NCBI GenBank assembly: GCA_022825265.1
Contig: JAJDXE010000010.1
Span: 1 to 64,000, forward strand
Direction of reading: 5' to 3'
Length of the DNA: 64,000 nucleotides
Source of the DNA: Dehalococcoidia bacterium
GTDB taxonomy: Bacteria; Chloroflexota; Dehalococcoidia; Bin125
Positions 50,475 to 58,788 of this stretch are shown in pieces (position 1 is the first letter of the stretch; every line of letters starts with the position of its first letter). The notes under the pieces are model-generated. The model saw only the letters and a list, made by a program, of their open reading frames with translations, was not told where the DNA came from and did not search any database. A program made the position numbers and the translations under genes.

Positions 50475-52742
50475 CTACTGGGAGGCGGCGATCTTGTTCA
50501 GCGCGCTGCCGGCCTGGAACCAGGTGATCTGCTCGTCGGTGTACGAGTGGTTGACCGGGACCTCGTCGCTCGTGCCGTCCTCGTGGTCGATCCTCAGGGT
50601 GAGCGGCCGACCGGGAGCGAAATCGGAGAGTCCCAGCACACTGAGCCGGTCGAGTTGGCCGACCAGCTCGTAATGCGCAGGATCGCTGAACGTGAGGGCC
50701 AAAATGCCCTGCTTCTTCAGGTTGGTCTCGGCGATGCGCGCGAACGAGCGCGCGATCACGACGTAGCCGCCGCTCCAGCGAATCTCCATCGACGCATGCT
50801 CGCGGCTGGAGCCTTCCCCGTAGTTCTCGTCGCCGACCGCGACCCAGCGGATGCCGGCGTCCTTGTAGGCTCGCGCGACATCGCTGATCGGCTCGTCGGC
50901 GCGACCGCTGATCTGGTTGAGCGTGGTGCCGGTCTCGCCGCTGAACGCATTGACGCCGCCGCTGAAGAGGTTGCCGGAGATGTTCTCCAGGTGTCCGCGG
51001 AACCGAAGCCAGGAACCGGCCGGCGAGATGTGGTCGGTCGTGGTCTTGCCCTGCGTCTTGAGCAGCAGCGACATGAATGAGTAGTCGCCGCCGTCCCACG
51101 CTTCGAACGGAGTCAGCCGCTGCAGCCGGTTGCTCTCCGGGCTCACGATGACATCGACGCCACTGCCGTCCTCGGGCGGAGCGATGTAGCCCTCGTCCCC
51201 GACATCGAAGCCGTCAGCCGGCAGTTCGTCGCCGCTCGGAGCGTCGAAACGGAACTCGCCGTCGGCAGTCGCGATGGCGTCGGAGCGAGGGTCGAAGCCC
51301 ATCTCGCCGGCAAAGGCCGTAGCAACGACCAGCTCGGGCGAGCCAATGAACGCCAACGTGTTGCGGTTGGCGTCGTTGCGGCCGGGGAAGTTGCGATTGA
51401 AGGACGTGACGATCGTGTTCTGTTCGTCGCCTTCGAGATCCTCGCGCTTCCACTGACCGATGCACGGTCCGCAGGCGTTGGCCAGCACCGTCGCGCCCGC
51501 CGATTCAAAGGCCTCGATCTGACCGTCGCGCTCGGTAGTCGCCCGGATCTGCTCGGATCCCGGAGTGACCAGCAGCGGCGCTTGCAGTTCAAGACCGGCC
51601 TCAGCCGCTTGCCTGGCGATGTTGGCGGCCCGGCTCATGTCCTCGTAGGACGAGTTGGTGCAGGAGCCGATCAGCGCGTTGGTCACATTGAGCGGGTAGC
51701 TCTCGCCCTCCATGAACCCGCGAATCTCGGCGACGGTGTTGCGCAGGTCGGGAGTGTGCGGACCGACCCATGCAGGTTCAAGTTCGCTGAGATTGATCTC
51801 GATCACGCGGTCGAAGATTTCGTCTCGCGCCTCCGCGACGCCATCATCGGCGCGCAGATGCTCGGCGTTGGCCTCGGCCAGTTCGGCGATATCTGAACGT
51901 CCGGTGCTGCGCAGGTAGTCGGCGGTACGCGAGTCAAAGGGGAACAGCGAGGTCGTCGCGCCGATCTCGGCGCCCATGTTGGTCACGGTGCCGCGGCCGG
52001 TGGCGCTCATCGAGTCGAGACCCGGGCCGAAGTACTCCACGATCGCGCCGGTGCCGCCCTTGACTGTGAGTTCGTCCGCGACGCGCAAGATGACATCCTT
52101 GGGCGCGGTCCAGCCGTCGAGCTCGCCGGTCAGGTGCACGCCGATGAGACGCGGCATGGTCACACCCCAGCCGAGTCCGGCCATCACGTCGACCGCGTCC
52201 GCGCCGCCGACGCCGATCGCGATCATGCCCATGCCGCCGGCATTGGGCGTGTGCGAATCGGTGCCAATCATCATGCCGCCGGGGAAGGCGTAGTTCTCGA
52301 ACACAACCTGGTGAATAATCCCCGAGCCGGGCTTCCAGAAGCCCGCGCCGTAGCGCGCTGCGGCACTGCGCAGGAACTCGTAGACCTCTTCGTTCTCAGT
52401 GACGGCCACCTGGAGGTCCGTCTCAGCCCCGATCCGCGCCTGGATCAGATGATCGCAATGCACGGTCGTCGGGACGACCACGCGCTGCAGGCCGGCGAGC
52501 TCGAACTGGAGCAGGGCCATCTGAGCCGTCGCGTCCTGTAAAGCCACGCGGTCGGGCTGGAGCGCCGCGTGATCGACGCCGCGCTCGATCGGTTGGTTGG
52601 TCGGGTCGGTGAAGTGGCCGAAGAGGATCTTCTCTGCCAGCGTCAGCGGTCGATCGAGCCGCTGGCGGGCGACCTTAACGCCGTCACGCAGTTTTGCGTA
52701 GGCGTCGTCGATGCGCTGCAAGGCGTCGGATTCGTAAGCCAT
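50475..52742 (-). CDS. acn: aconitate hydratase
   Basis: 755-residue 4Fe-4S enzyme, mitochondrial-type length, isomerising citrate to isocitrate. Cluster ligands are in ALIGSCTNSSYEDM and NACGPCIGQW, and the substrate loop is GEGSSREHASMEIRWSGG. The N-terminal HCDHLIQAR, GSGIIHQVVFENYA and IGTDSHTPNAGGMGMIAIGVGGADAVDVMAG regions match consensus. It begins 57 bases after the acyl-CoA carboxylase gene on the same strand. Citrate synthase and isocitrate dehydrogenase are not in the window. Confidence 0.96.
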   Translation of the reverse strand: MAYESDALQRIDDAYAKLRDGVKVARQRLDRPLTLAEKILFGHFTDPTNQPIERGVDHAALQPDRVALQDATAQMALLQFELAGLQRVVVPTTVHCDHLIQARIGAETDLQVAVTENEEVYEFLRSAAARYGAGFWKPGSGIIHQVVFENYAFPGGMMIGTDSHTPNAGGMGMIAIGVGGADAVDVMAGLGWGVTMPRLIGVHLTGELDGWTAPKDVILRVADELTVKGGTGAIVEYFGPGLDSMSATGRGTVTNMGAEIGATTSLFPFDSRTADYLRSTGRSDIAELAEANAEHLRADDGVAEARDEIFDRVIEINLSELEPAWVGPHTPDLRNTVAEIRGFMEGESYPLNVTNALIGSCTNSSYEDMSRAANIARQAAEAGLELQAPLLVTPGSEQIRATTERDGQIEAFESAGATVLANACGPCIGQWKREDLEGDEQNTIVTSFNRNFPGRNDANRNTLAFIGSPELVVATAFAGEMGFDPRSDAIATADGEFRFDAPSGDELPADGFDVGDEGYIAPPEDGSGVDVIVSPESNRLQRLTPFEAWDGGDYSFMSLLLKTQGKTTTDHISPAGSWLRFRGHLENISGNLFSGGVNAFSGETGTTLNQISGRADEPISDVARAYKDAGIRWVAVGDENYGEGSSREHASMEIRWSGGYVVIARSFARIAETNLKKQGILALTFSDPAHYELVGQLDRLSVLGLSDFAPGRPLTLRIDHEDGTSDEVPVNHSYTDEQITWFQAGSALNKIAASQ

Positions 52743-52799
52743 GATCGGATCCAGTTCGGTGCTCTCGGGTCGGGCGGCGCGAAGCCGGGGTCGCGGGGA

Positions 52800-54398
52800 T
52801 CACAGAGGGATGTTGCCGTGTTTCTTCGGCGGTGACGTGTCGACCTTGTCGGCGAGCATATCGAGGGCGCGGAAGATGGCGGTGCGCGTGTCGCGTGGAT
52901 GGATGATGTCGTCGACGAAGCCCAGCTCGGCGGCTTGATAAGGCCGGTAGAACTCAGCCTCGTACTCGGCAATGGCCAGGGCGCGTTCGGCGTCCTGGTC
53001 GTCGGCGGCGGCGATGCGGCGGCGGTGAATGATGTTGACCGCGCCATCGGAGCCGGTGACGGCGATCTGCGCGGTTGGCCAGGCCAGGTTGACGTCGGAG
53101 CGCAAGTGCTTGCTGCTCATCACGACGTACGCGCCGCCGATCGACTTGCGCAGCGTGACGGCGACCTTGGGCACGGTGGCCTCGGCGTAGGCGTAGAGCA
53201 GCTTGGCGCCGTGAGCGATGATCCCGCCGTACTCCTGTTGTGTTCCAGGAAGGAATCCCGGGACATCGACCAGCGTGACAATCGGAATGTTGAAGCAGTC
53301 GCAGAAGCGCACAAATCGCGCGGCCTTGCGCGACGCATCGATGTCGAGCACGCCGGCGAGCGTGTCTGGGTCGTTGGCGACGATGCCGACGCCGTAGCCG
53401 CCCATGTGCGCGAAGCCCACAGAGACATTGCGCGCCCACTGTGCCTGGATCTCCATGAACTCGCCGTTGTCGACGATTTCGCGGATCACTCGGCGGATGT
53501 CATAGGGACGGGTCGAGTCGGCCGGCACGATATCGACGAGGCTGTCCAGCTTGCGCTCGGGCGAATCGCCGGTGTCGGTCCAGCGCGGGTCCTCCATGTT
53601 GTTTTGCGGGAGGAAGCTCAGGAGCTGACGCACGCTGTTGATCGTCGCCTCTTCGCCGGGAATGCAGAAGTGGGCGACGCCGGTCTTGGTGGCGTGCGTC
53701 ATCGCGCCCCCGAGTTCCTCGTGCGTCACCTCTTCGCCCGAGACCGCGCGGATCACGTCGGGGCCGGTGATGTACATCTGCCCCGTGCCCTGGACCATGA
53801 AGATGAAGTCCATGATCGCCGGCGAGTAGACCCCGCCGCCCGCAGCAGGACCGGCGCAGACCGCGATCTGCGGGACGAGCCCCGACGAGAGCGTGTTGCG
53901 CAGAAAAATCTCGCCGTACCCGCGCAGCGAGGTCACGCCCTCCTGGATCCGGGCCCCACCGCCGTCGTTGATCGCGACGATCGGCGCGCCGACCTTCATC
54001 GAGAGGTCCTGGATCTTCGCGATCTTTTCGGCCGCGGCTTCGGAAACGGAGCCGCCGTAGAGGGTGAAATCCTGCGCGTAAGCGAAGACCGTTCGCCCGT
54101 CCACCGTGCCGTGTCCGACGACCACGGCGTCGCCTTCGGGTCGGTTGTTTTCGAGGCCAAATCCCGAGCCGCGATGCTTGACGAACGGATCGATCTCGGT
54201 GAACGAACCGGCATCGAACAGGATGTCGAGCCGCTCTCTCGCACTCAGCTTGCCTCGCCCGTGCTGGCGTTCCATCGCCGCAGCGCGGGCCTCGTTGGCG
54301 TTGCCGTTGAGCCGTCGCTGAGCGACCTCTTCCAGTAGAAAATCAATGCCGCGCTGCGAGTTGGTCTGCGAGGAGTGCTGGGCAGGCTCAGAGACCAT
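52800..54398 (-). CDS. acyl-CoA carboxylase, carboxyltransferase (beta) subunit
   Basis: 532 residues, crotonase-fold carboxyltransferase of the propionyl/acetyl-CoA carboxylase type. QGVTSLRGYGEIFLRNTLSSGLVPQIAVCAGPAAGGGVYSPAIMDFIFMV lines the acyl-CoA site, and GFLPGTQQEYGGIIAHGAKLLYAYAEATVPKVAVTLRKSIGGAYVVM is the conserved biotin-side region. Propionyl-CoA is the best guess. No biotin carboxylase/BCCP subunit or methylmalonyl-CoA mutase is near. It sits ahead of acn, which would take methylmalonyl-derived succinyl-CoA into the cycle only indirectly. Confidence 0.93.
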   Translation of the reverse strand: MVSEPAQHSSQTNSQRGIDFLLEEVAQRRLNGNANEARAAAMERQHGRGKLSARERLDILFDAGSFTEIDPFVKHRGSGFGLENNRPEGDAVVVGHGTVDGRTVFAYAQDFTLYGGSVSEAAAEKIAKIQDLSMKVGAPIVAINDGGGARIQEGVTSLRGYGEIFLRNTLSSGLVPQIAVCAGPAAGGGVYSPAIMDFIFMVQGTGQMYITGPDVIRAVSGEEVTHEELGGAMTHATKTGVAHFCIPGEEATINSVRQLLSFLPQNNMEDPRWTDTGDSPERKLDSLVDIVPADSTRPYDIRRVIREIVDNGEFMEIQAQWARNVSVGFAHMGGYGVGIVANDPDTLAGVLDIDASRKAARFVRFCDCFNIPIVTLVDVPGFLPGTQQEYGGIIAHGAKLLYAYAEATVPKVAVTLRKSIGGAYVVMSSKHLRSDVNLAWPTAQIAVTGSDGAVNIIHRRRIAAADDQDAERALAIAEYEAEFYRPYQAAELGFVDDIIHPRDTRTAIFRALDMLADKVDTSPPKKHGNIPL

Positions 54399-54520
54399 GA
54401 GACACCTGTTGCTCGGTCCGAATGGACGCGCTTGGTTACGGCTTCGCAGGGAGTGAGGCTACTACAGGGGGATCGAGCGGACAATCAACCGAGAACTTGG
54501 CCCGCGTCCTATCAGCGAGT

Positions 54521-55189
54521 CTAACCGGGCGGTTCGCCCGACCCTGCCTCTTCCGTCTCGGCCTGAGAATCGGACTCGCCTGGCGGCGGCGGGATGATGA
54601 GCGCTTGCCCGATCTGAATGTTCGCCGCCTGAGCCTCGGTCAATCCGTTGTAGTTCATCAGATCGACCCAGGTGTACCCGTACGCGGCCGCAATGTTGGC
54701 CAGCGTGTCGCCTTCCTGCACGATGTAGATCTCACCAGGCGGCCGCGTCGGTCCTTCCTGCTCTTCGCTGTCCGTCGCTTGCTGCGCCGCGGCCCCACAG
54801 CCGCCTTCCCGGATCGGAATGCGGAGCTCATCGCCAATGCTGATCTGCGCGACGTCGACAATCGTGTTCAGGCGTTGAATCTCCTCAATCGTGATGCAGA
54901 ATCGCTCAGCGATGACCGCTAGCGTGTCGCCGGGCTGGATGACGTAGATGGTCTCGGTGACTGGAGCTTCCTCGAACACAACGTCGTCGCGGAAGAGATA
55001 GGGAGGAGGCAATGGGTCAGGCAGCGCCTCAACCGGGATGTCCTCGTCGATGACGGTCGGATCAGCGGTCGGCGCCGCCTCGGGCAGCTCGGTGGTCGTC
55101 TCGGCGTCGGTCGTGCACGCAACGGCGAACACGACCGCTAGAACGACGCCCAGATCGAGGGCCACATGGCGGATCCGCACAAGATTCAT
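54521..55189 (-). CDS. LysM lipoprotein
   Basis: 222 residues. The signal MNLVRIRHVALDLGVVLAVV ends in the lipobox AVAC (Cys about 25). A Pro/Glu linker follows, then two LysM domains: YVIQPGDTLAVIAERFCITIEEIQRLN...IGDELRIPI (about residues 80-130) and YIVQEGDTLANIAAAYGYTWVDLMNYN...IGQALIIPP (about 155-200). It binds peptidoglycan or other GlcNAc polymers at the cell surface. I used ATG 55189; a frame to 55282 overlaps the M28 gene's end. Last in a three-gene run with the M28 peptidase and a membrane protein. Confidence 0.88.
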   Translation of the reverse strand: MNLVRIRHVALDLGVVLAVVFAVACTTDAETTTELPEAAPTADPTVIDEDIPVEALPDPLPPPYLFRDDVVFEEAPVTETIYVIQPGDTLAVIAERFCITIEEIQRLNTIVDVAQISIGDELRIPIREGGCGAAAQQATDSEEQEGPTRPPGEIYIVQEGDTLANIAAAYGYTWVDLMNYNGLTEAQAANIQIGQALIIPPPPGESDSQAETEEAGSGEPPG

Positions 55190-55221
55190 GCTTCCAGTGT
55201 CGCACGTGGCACGAATCAGGA

Positions 55222-56718
55222 TCACTCCTGCCCGCACGAGAGCGTCGGAGAGATCGGACTGCCCGCTCGCTCCAGCAAGCAAGCGAGAATGCCATGATTG
55301 AGTTGACCGATGTCCCCAAAGACCTCGTAGTCGACGTTCTCGAGGTTGTCCAGCGGAGTGTGCAGAATCGCGCCCGGAGGGAAGACGAACACGACGGGAA
55401 TTCCCATTCGCGAGAAGCTCGCGTGGTCAGAACCAAGTTGCATCGGCAAACTTCCCGTTGCTGCGTTGATCTGCAAGTCGGACGCCACCGAGTCGCCAAC
55501 ATCCTGCAACTCGAACGATGCAATGATTCGGTACGGAGCGCGTCCGTCGCCGATCGCGTCGAGGTTCAACATCGCCGCGACCTCGGAGAGCCGATCCTCT
55601 GTCCGTAGCTGCCGGACGAACGCGGCGGACCCGTGCAGCCCTAGCTCCTCCGCGCCAAAGCCGATGAAGCAGATGTCCACTGCCGACGGATGCTCCGACC
55701 ACGTCTCGGCCAGAGCCAGCGTGAGCGCCGTCCCGGAAGCGTTGTCGTTCGCGCCCGAGACCGCTGGCACGGTGTCATAGTGGCCCCCGACCACGACACG
55801 GCAAGCGCCGCCGACCTTGCGCGCGATGACATTCTGCGACTGCCCCCGGTTCGGCAACGACTCCGGGACCGAGATCGTCGTCCCCAACCGATTCCGGAGC
55901 TCGTCGCCGGCGTCCTTGCTCACGTGGAGCAGGGGAATGGAGAACGTGTCCGCGCCCAGCGTGCCGCCGATTGACTCGCTGGGCGTGCGGTTGGCGATGA
56001 TCAGTCCGATCGCGCCCGCCGCAACCGCATTCGCAGCCTTGACACGGAATTCGATCAGACCGCGATCGACAACCGCAATCTTGCCGCTGACGGCCGCCAG
56101 GGCAAAGTCCGAGGGCTCGCCGAACCCCGACACGTCGACCAACTCCCCGCTGATCGGGCTCTCAGCCGAGCCCGGGAAGCGGTAGGCAAACGTGCTGTAC
56201 CCGTCGGGCACGTCGATTCGGCTCACTCCCGCCTGTGTGGTGTAGTCGAACTCCTGGCTCTCGACTTCGTAACCGAGATCGCGAAAGGTCTCAGCGAGGT
56301 ATTCCGCCGCCGCACGTTCCTGATCCGTACCAGAGGCTCTGGGACCTAGCACCCCGGCCAGGTGCTGCAAGTATCCATTTGCCACTTCAACGTCGAAGTC
56401 AGGTTGCGGCGGCCCACCCGGACGAACCGGTTGCGTCTGCAATTGATCCGACGGCTCGTCATCGGCGGCTGGAGCTTGCGCCGAGTCCCCCAGCGCCTGC
56501 TCAGCCTGCTGATCGTCAACTGCCGACTGCTGCGGTGCCGATTGCGGTTGCTCCGCAACGGATTGGGCCTGTCCGACCGCGGCATCTCGTTGCTGCTGAG
56601 CAGTCTCAACGACAACCGATTCAGAGGAATCGTCGCCGTCGCACGCGACCAGCAGAGCTGCCGCGAGGGCGATCAGGAGTAGAAGACGGGCCAGCACGAG
56701 AGCGCCGCGTTGCGTCAA
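55222..56718 (-). CDS. M28 family aminopeptidase, lipoprotein with PA domain
   Basis: About 498 residues. The signal segment LVLARLLLLIALAAALLVAC ends in a lipobox Cys, followed by a Gln/Ala-rich linker of about 85 residues, then the peptidase. GGHYDTVPAVSGANDNASG and CFIGFGAEELGLHGSAAF hold zinc ligands and the catalytic Glu. A protease-associated insert (VSGKIAVVDRGLIEFRVKAANAVAAGAIGLIIANRT) lies between. There is no ATG near the signal. The start is most likely TTG 56718, which overlaps the preceding gene's stop (TTGA); GTG 56697 is an alternative. It probably releases amino acids outside the membrane. Confidence 0.88.
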   Translation of the reverse strand: MTQRGALVLARLLLLIALAAALLVACDGDDSSESVVVETAQQQRDAAVGQAQSVAEQPQSAPQQSAVDDQQAEQALGDSAQAPAADDEPSDQLQTQPVRPGGPPQPDFDVEVANGYLQHLAGVLGPRASGTDQERAAAEYLAETFRDLGYEVESQEFDYTTQAGVSRIDVPDGYSTFAYRFPGSAESPISGELVDVSGFGEPSDFALAAVSGKIAVVDRGLIEFRVKAANAVAAGAIGLIIANRTPSESIGGTLGADTFSIPLLHVSKDAGDELRNRLGTTISVPESLPNRGQSQNVIARKVGGACRVVVGGHYDTVPAVSGANDNASGTALTLALAETWSEHPSAVDICFIGFGAEELGLHGSAAFVRQLRTEDRLSEVAAMLNLDAIGDGRAPYRIIASFELQDVGDSVASDLQINAATGSLPMQLGSDHASFSRMGIPVVFVFPPGAILHTPLDNLENVDYEVFGDIGQLNHGILACLLERAGSPISPTLSCGQE

Positions 56719-57116
56719 TGCTTGCGGCGGAAGAACCGTCGTAAGGGATGCGGTTGCGATTGGTCGTAGCTGATGTAGCGATCGCGCCAATACCCGCCTC
56801 TGGGCTGATTGGCCTGCGGATTCCCGCCCCGCGAGGTCCAGAACAATCCAATCACGAAAATCACGATGCCCGCGATCGCAAGCCACAGTCCGGGGCCACG
56901 CAGGACCAACCCAATGATCAGCATCAGCGCGCCCAGCAGCAACAGATGGTTCGGGGTCAGCGAGGTCGCGCGACTAACCAGTGCACCGGCGAAGCGTTGA
57001 AATGCAATCCGAATCGGCCCCGGACGGCGCGACTGACGCTTGCGCCAATCGAAATCTTCGATGTTCGACAGCACTTCTTCAACGTCGCGTTCGAGTCGGT
57101 CTGAGCCGTCCGACAT
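56715..57116 (-). CDS. two-helix membrane protein
   Basis: 133 residues: an acidic N-terminus (SDGSDRLERDVEEVLSNIEDFDW), a basic stretch (RKRQSRRPG), two helices (HLLLLGALMLIIGLVL and LWLAIAGIVIFVIGLFW) and a basic, Gly/Asn-rich tail. No family recognised. The N-terminal RLERDVEEVLSNIEDFDW motif occurs at the start of similar short proteins in Actinobacteria and Chloroflexota. GAGG is seven bases upstream of ATG 57116. Its stop overlaps the TTG of the peptidase, so translation may be coupled. Confidence 0.65.
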   Translation of the reverse strand: MSDGSDRLERDVEEVLSNIEDFDWRKRQSRRPGPIRIAFQRFAGALVSRATSLTPNHLLLLGALMLIIGLVLRGPGLWLAIAGIVIFVIGLFWTSRGGNPQANQPRGGYWRDRYISYDQSQPHPLRRFFRRKH

Positions 57117-57170
57117 AGTGGTTCCTCGTCGCTCCTCCGCTGCCCGTTGCACCCAGTTTAGCGCCCATTC

Positions 57171-58778
57171 TCACCCTGAAGTGGGTGCGCCCCATCCTCC
57201 TCCGCCGGGAGTTTCGACCCGAACGATGTCGCCCGCCTCGACGTTGATCGTGACCTTGCCAGGCAGCTTCCGACGCACCGGCCGACCGCTCGCGGAAGTC
57301 GTTTCCAGGCTGTTCCGACCCGTTCGACCCGACTCGCCGCCCTGCGATCCCCACGGCTGCTGGGTGCGTCGCTCGGTGATCAGGGTCAACTGCGCGGAGC
57401 CAAGAAACTGCGTCCGGCGAATCAATCCATGGCCGCCGCGATGATGTCCAGCCCCACCGGATCGCGGACGAATGCTGTTCTCGACGACCCGCAGCGGATA
57501 CGCAAACTCCAGCGCCTCCGCAGGCGTGTTGAGCGTATTGGTCATATGCGAATGAGCCGCATCCAGGCCCGCGCCTTCGGGACCGCCGCCCAGTCCGCCG
57601 CCCGAGGTCTCGTAATAGGCCCAGGGCTGGCCGTTCCGCGGATCGATACCACCAGCGGTCAGGTTGTTCATCGTGCCCGATGACGCAGCTGGCATTCGCT
57701 CAGGCAGCAGCTGGTTGAACGCGCCCCAGACCGTATCCACGATCCGCTGCGAGGTCTCGACATTCCCCGCCGCTACCGCGACCGGCGCCTGCGCCGCGAC
57801 AACAGAGCGCTCTGGCAGCATGAACGTGATCGGACGAAACAGCCCCGAGTTCATCGGAGTATCCGGCGGCAGCAAGCAGCGAATCACGTAGTAGCAGGCC
57901 GACCGAGTCACCGGCGCCACCGCATTGATCGACGCCGCCCGCTGCGGCGCCGTACCGGAGAAATCGAAGTGCGCGCGATCGTCGGTCAGCGTCAACCTCA
58001 GCTGGATCGGCACAGGATCCGGCGTATGTCCGTCATCGTCCAGCGAGTCGCTGAACTCCCAGGTTCCATGAGGCAAATCGGCGAGAGCAGCCCGAGTCAG
58101 CCGCTCCCCGTAGTCGAGCAGCGCCGCCGTCGTCCGCAGGTACGAGTCGTCACCATAGTCGCGATGTAAATCGGCAATCCGCCGCTCACCCAGCCGCTGC
58201 GCCGCAATCTGAGCGTTGAAGTCTCCCCGACGCTCGTCCGGAGTGCGGACGTTGCGCAGGATCAGGGCCATCGCCTCTTCGACCAGCTCCCCCGCCCGAT
58301 ACAGCCGGATCGGAGGAATGACGAGCCCTTCTTGAATCAACTCGCGCGCAACCGGCATCGATCCCGGCGCCATCCCGCCAATATCAGCCTGGTGTGCCCT
58401 GCTCGCCACGTACCCAATCGGCTCGTCTCCATCAGATGCGCCATGAGCAAACACCGGCGAGACCATCGTCACATCGGGCAGATGAGTCCCACCGAGGAAC
58501 GGGTCATTGAGAATCGCCAGATCGCCCGGCTGCCAGGGAGCCAGTCGCTCAACCGCCCGCACCGACTCCGGCATCGCGCCGAGATGCACCGGAATGTGAG
58601 CCGCCTGCGCCAGCAGCTGTCCCTGCTGATCAAACACAGCGCACGAAAAATCCGCCCGCTCCTTGATGTTCGGAGACAGCGAGGTATGCCGCAGCGCCGC
58701 GCCCATCTCCTCGGCAATCGAGCTCACCAGCGAGTCGAAGATCGCCAGCCGCGCAGGGTCGATGTCTGTGGTTGACAT
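57171..58778 (-). CDS. hyuB: hydantoinase B/oxoprolinase family protein
   Basis: 535 residues, HyuB subunit. The start DPARLAIFDSLVSSIAEEMGAALRHTSLSPNIKERADFSCAVFD, AIVNDPFLGGTHLPDVTM-like AILNDPFLGGTHLPDV, and the C-terminal GGGAGHHRGGHGLIRR / VRVETPGGGGWGAPTSG are all family features. With HyuA it makes an ATP-dependent hydrolase (N-methylhydantoin or 5-oxoproline) or a carboxylase (acetone, acetophenone); which one is not shown. ATG 58778 has GAGG eight bases upstream and follows the HyuA stop by 10 bases. Confidence 0.92.
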   Translation of the reverse strand: MSTTDIDPARLAIFDSLVSSIAEEMGAALRHTSLSPNIKERADFSCAVFDQQGQLLAQAAHIPVHLGAMPESVRAVERLAPWQPGDLAILNDPFLGGTHLPDVTMVSPVFAHGASDGDEPIGYVASRAHQADIGGMAPGSMPVARELIQEGLVIPPIRLYRAGELVEEAMALILRNVRTPDERRGDFNAQIAAQRLGERRIADLHRDYGDDSYLRTTAALLDYGERLTRAALADLPHGTWEFSDSLDDDGHTPDPVPIQLRLTLTDDRAHFDFSGTAPQRAASINAVAPVTRSACYYVIRCLLPPDTPMNSGLFRPITFMLPERSVVAAQAPVAVAAGNVETSQRIVDTVWGAFNQLLPERMPAASSGTMNNLTAGGIDPRNGQPWAYYETSGGGLGGGPEGAGLDAAHSHMTNTLNTPAEALEFAYPLRVVENSIRPRSGGAGHHRGGHGLIRRTQFLGSAQLTLITERRTQQPWGSQGGESGRTGRNSLETTSASGRPVRRKLPGKVTINVEAGDIVRVETPGGGGWGAPTSG

Positions 58779-58788
58779 AACTATCGCC

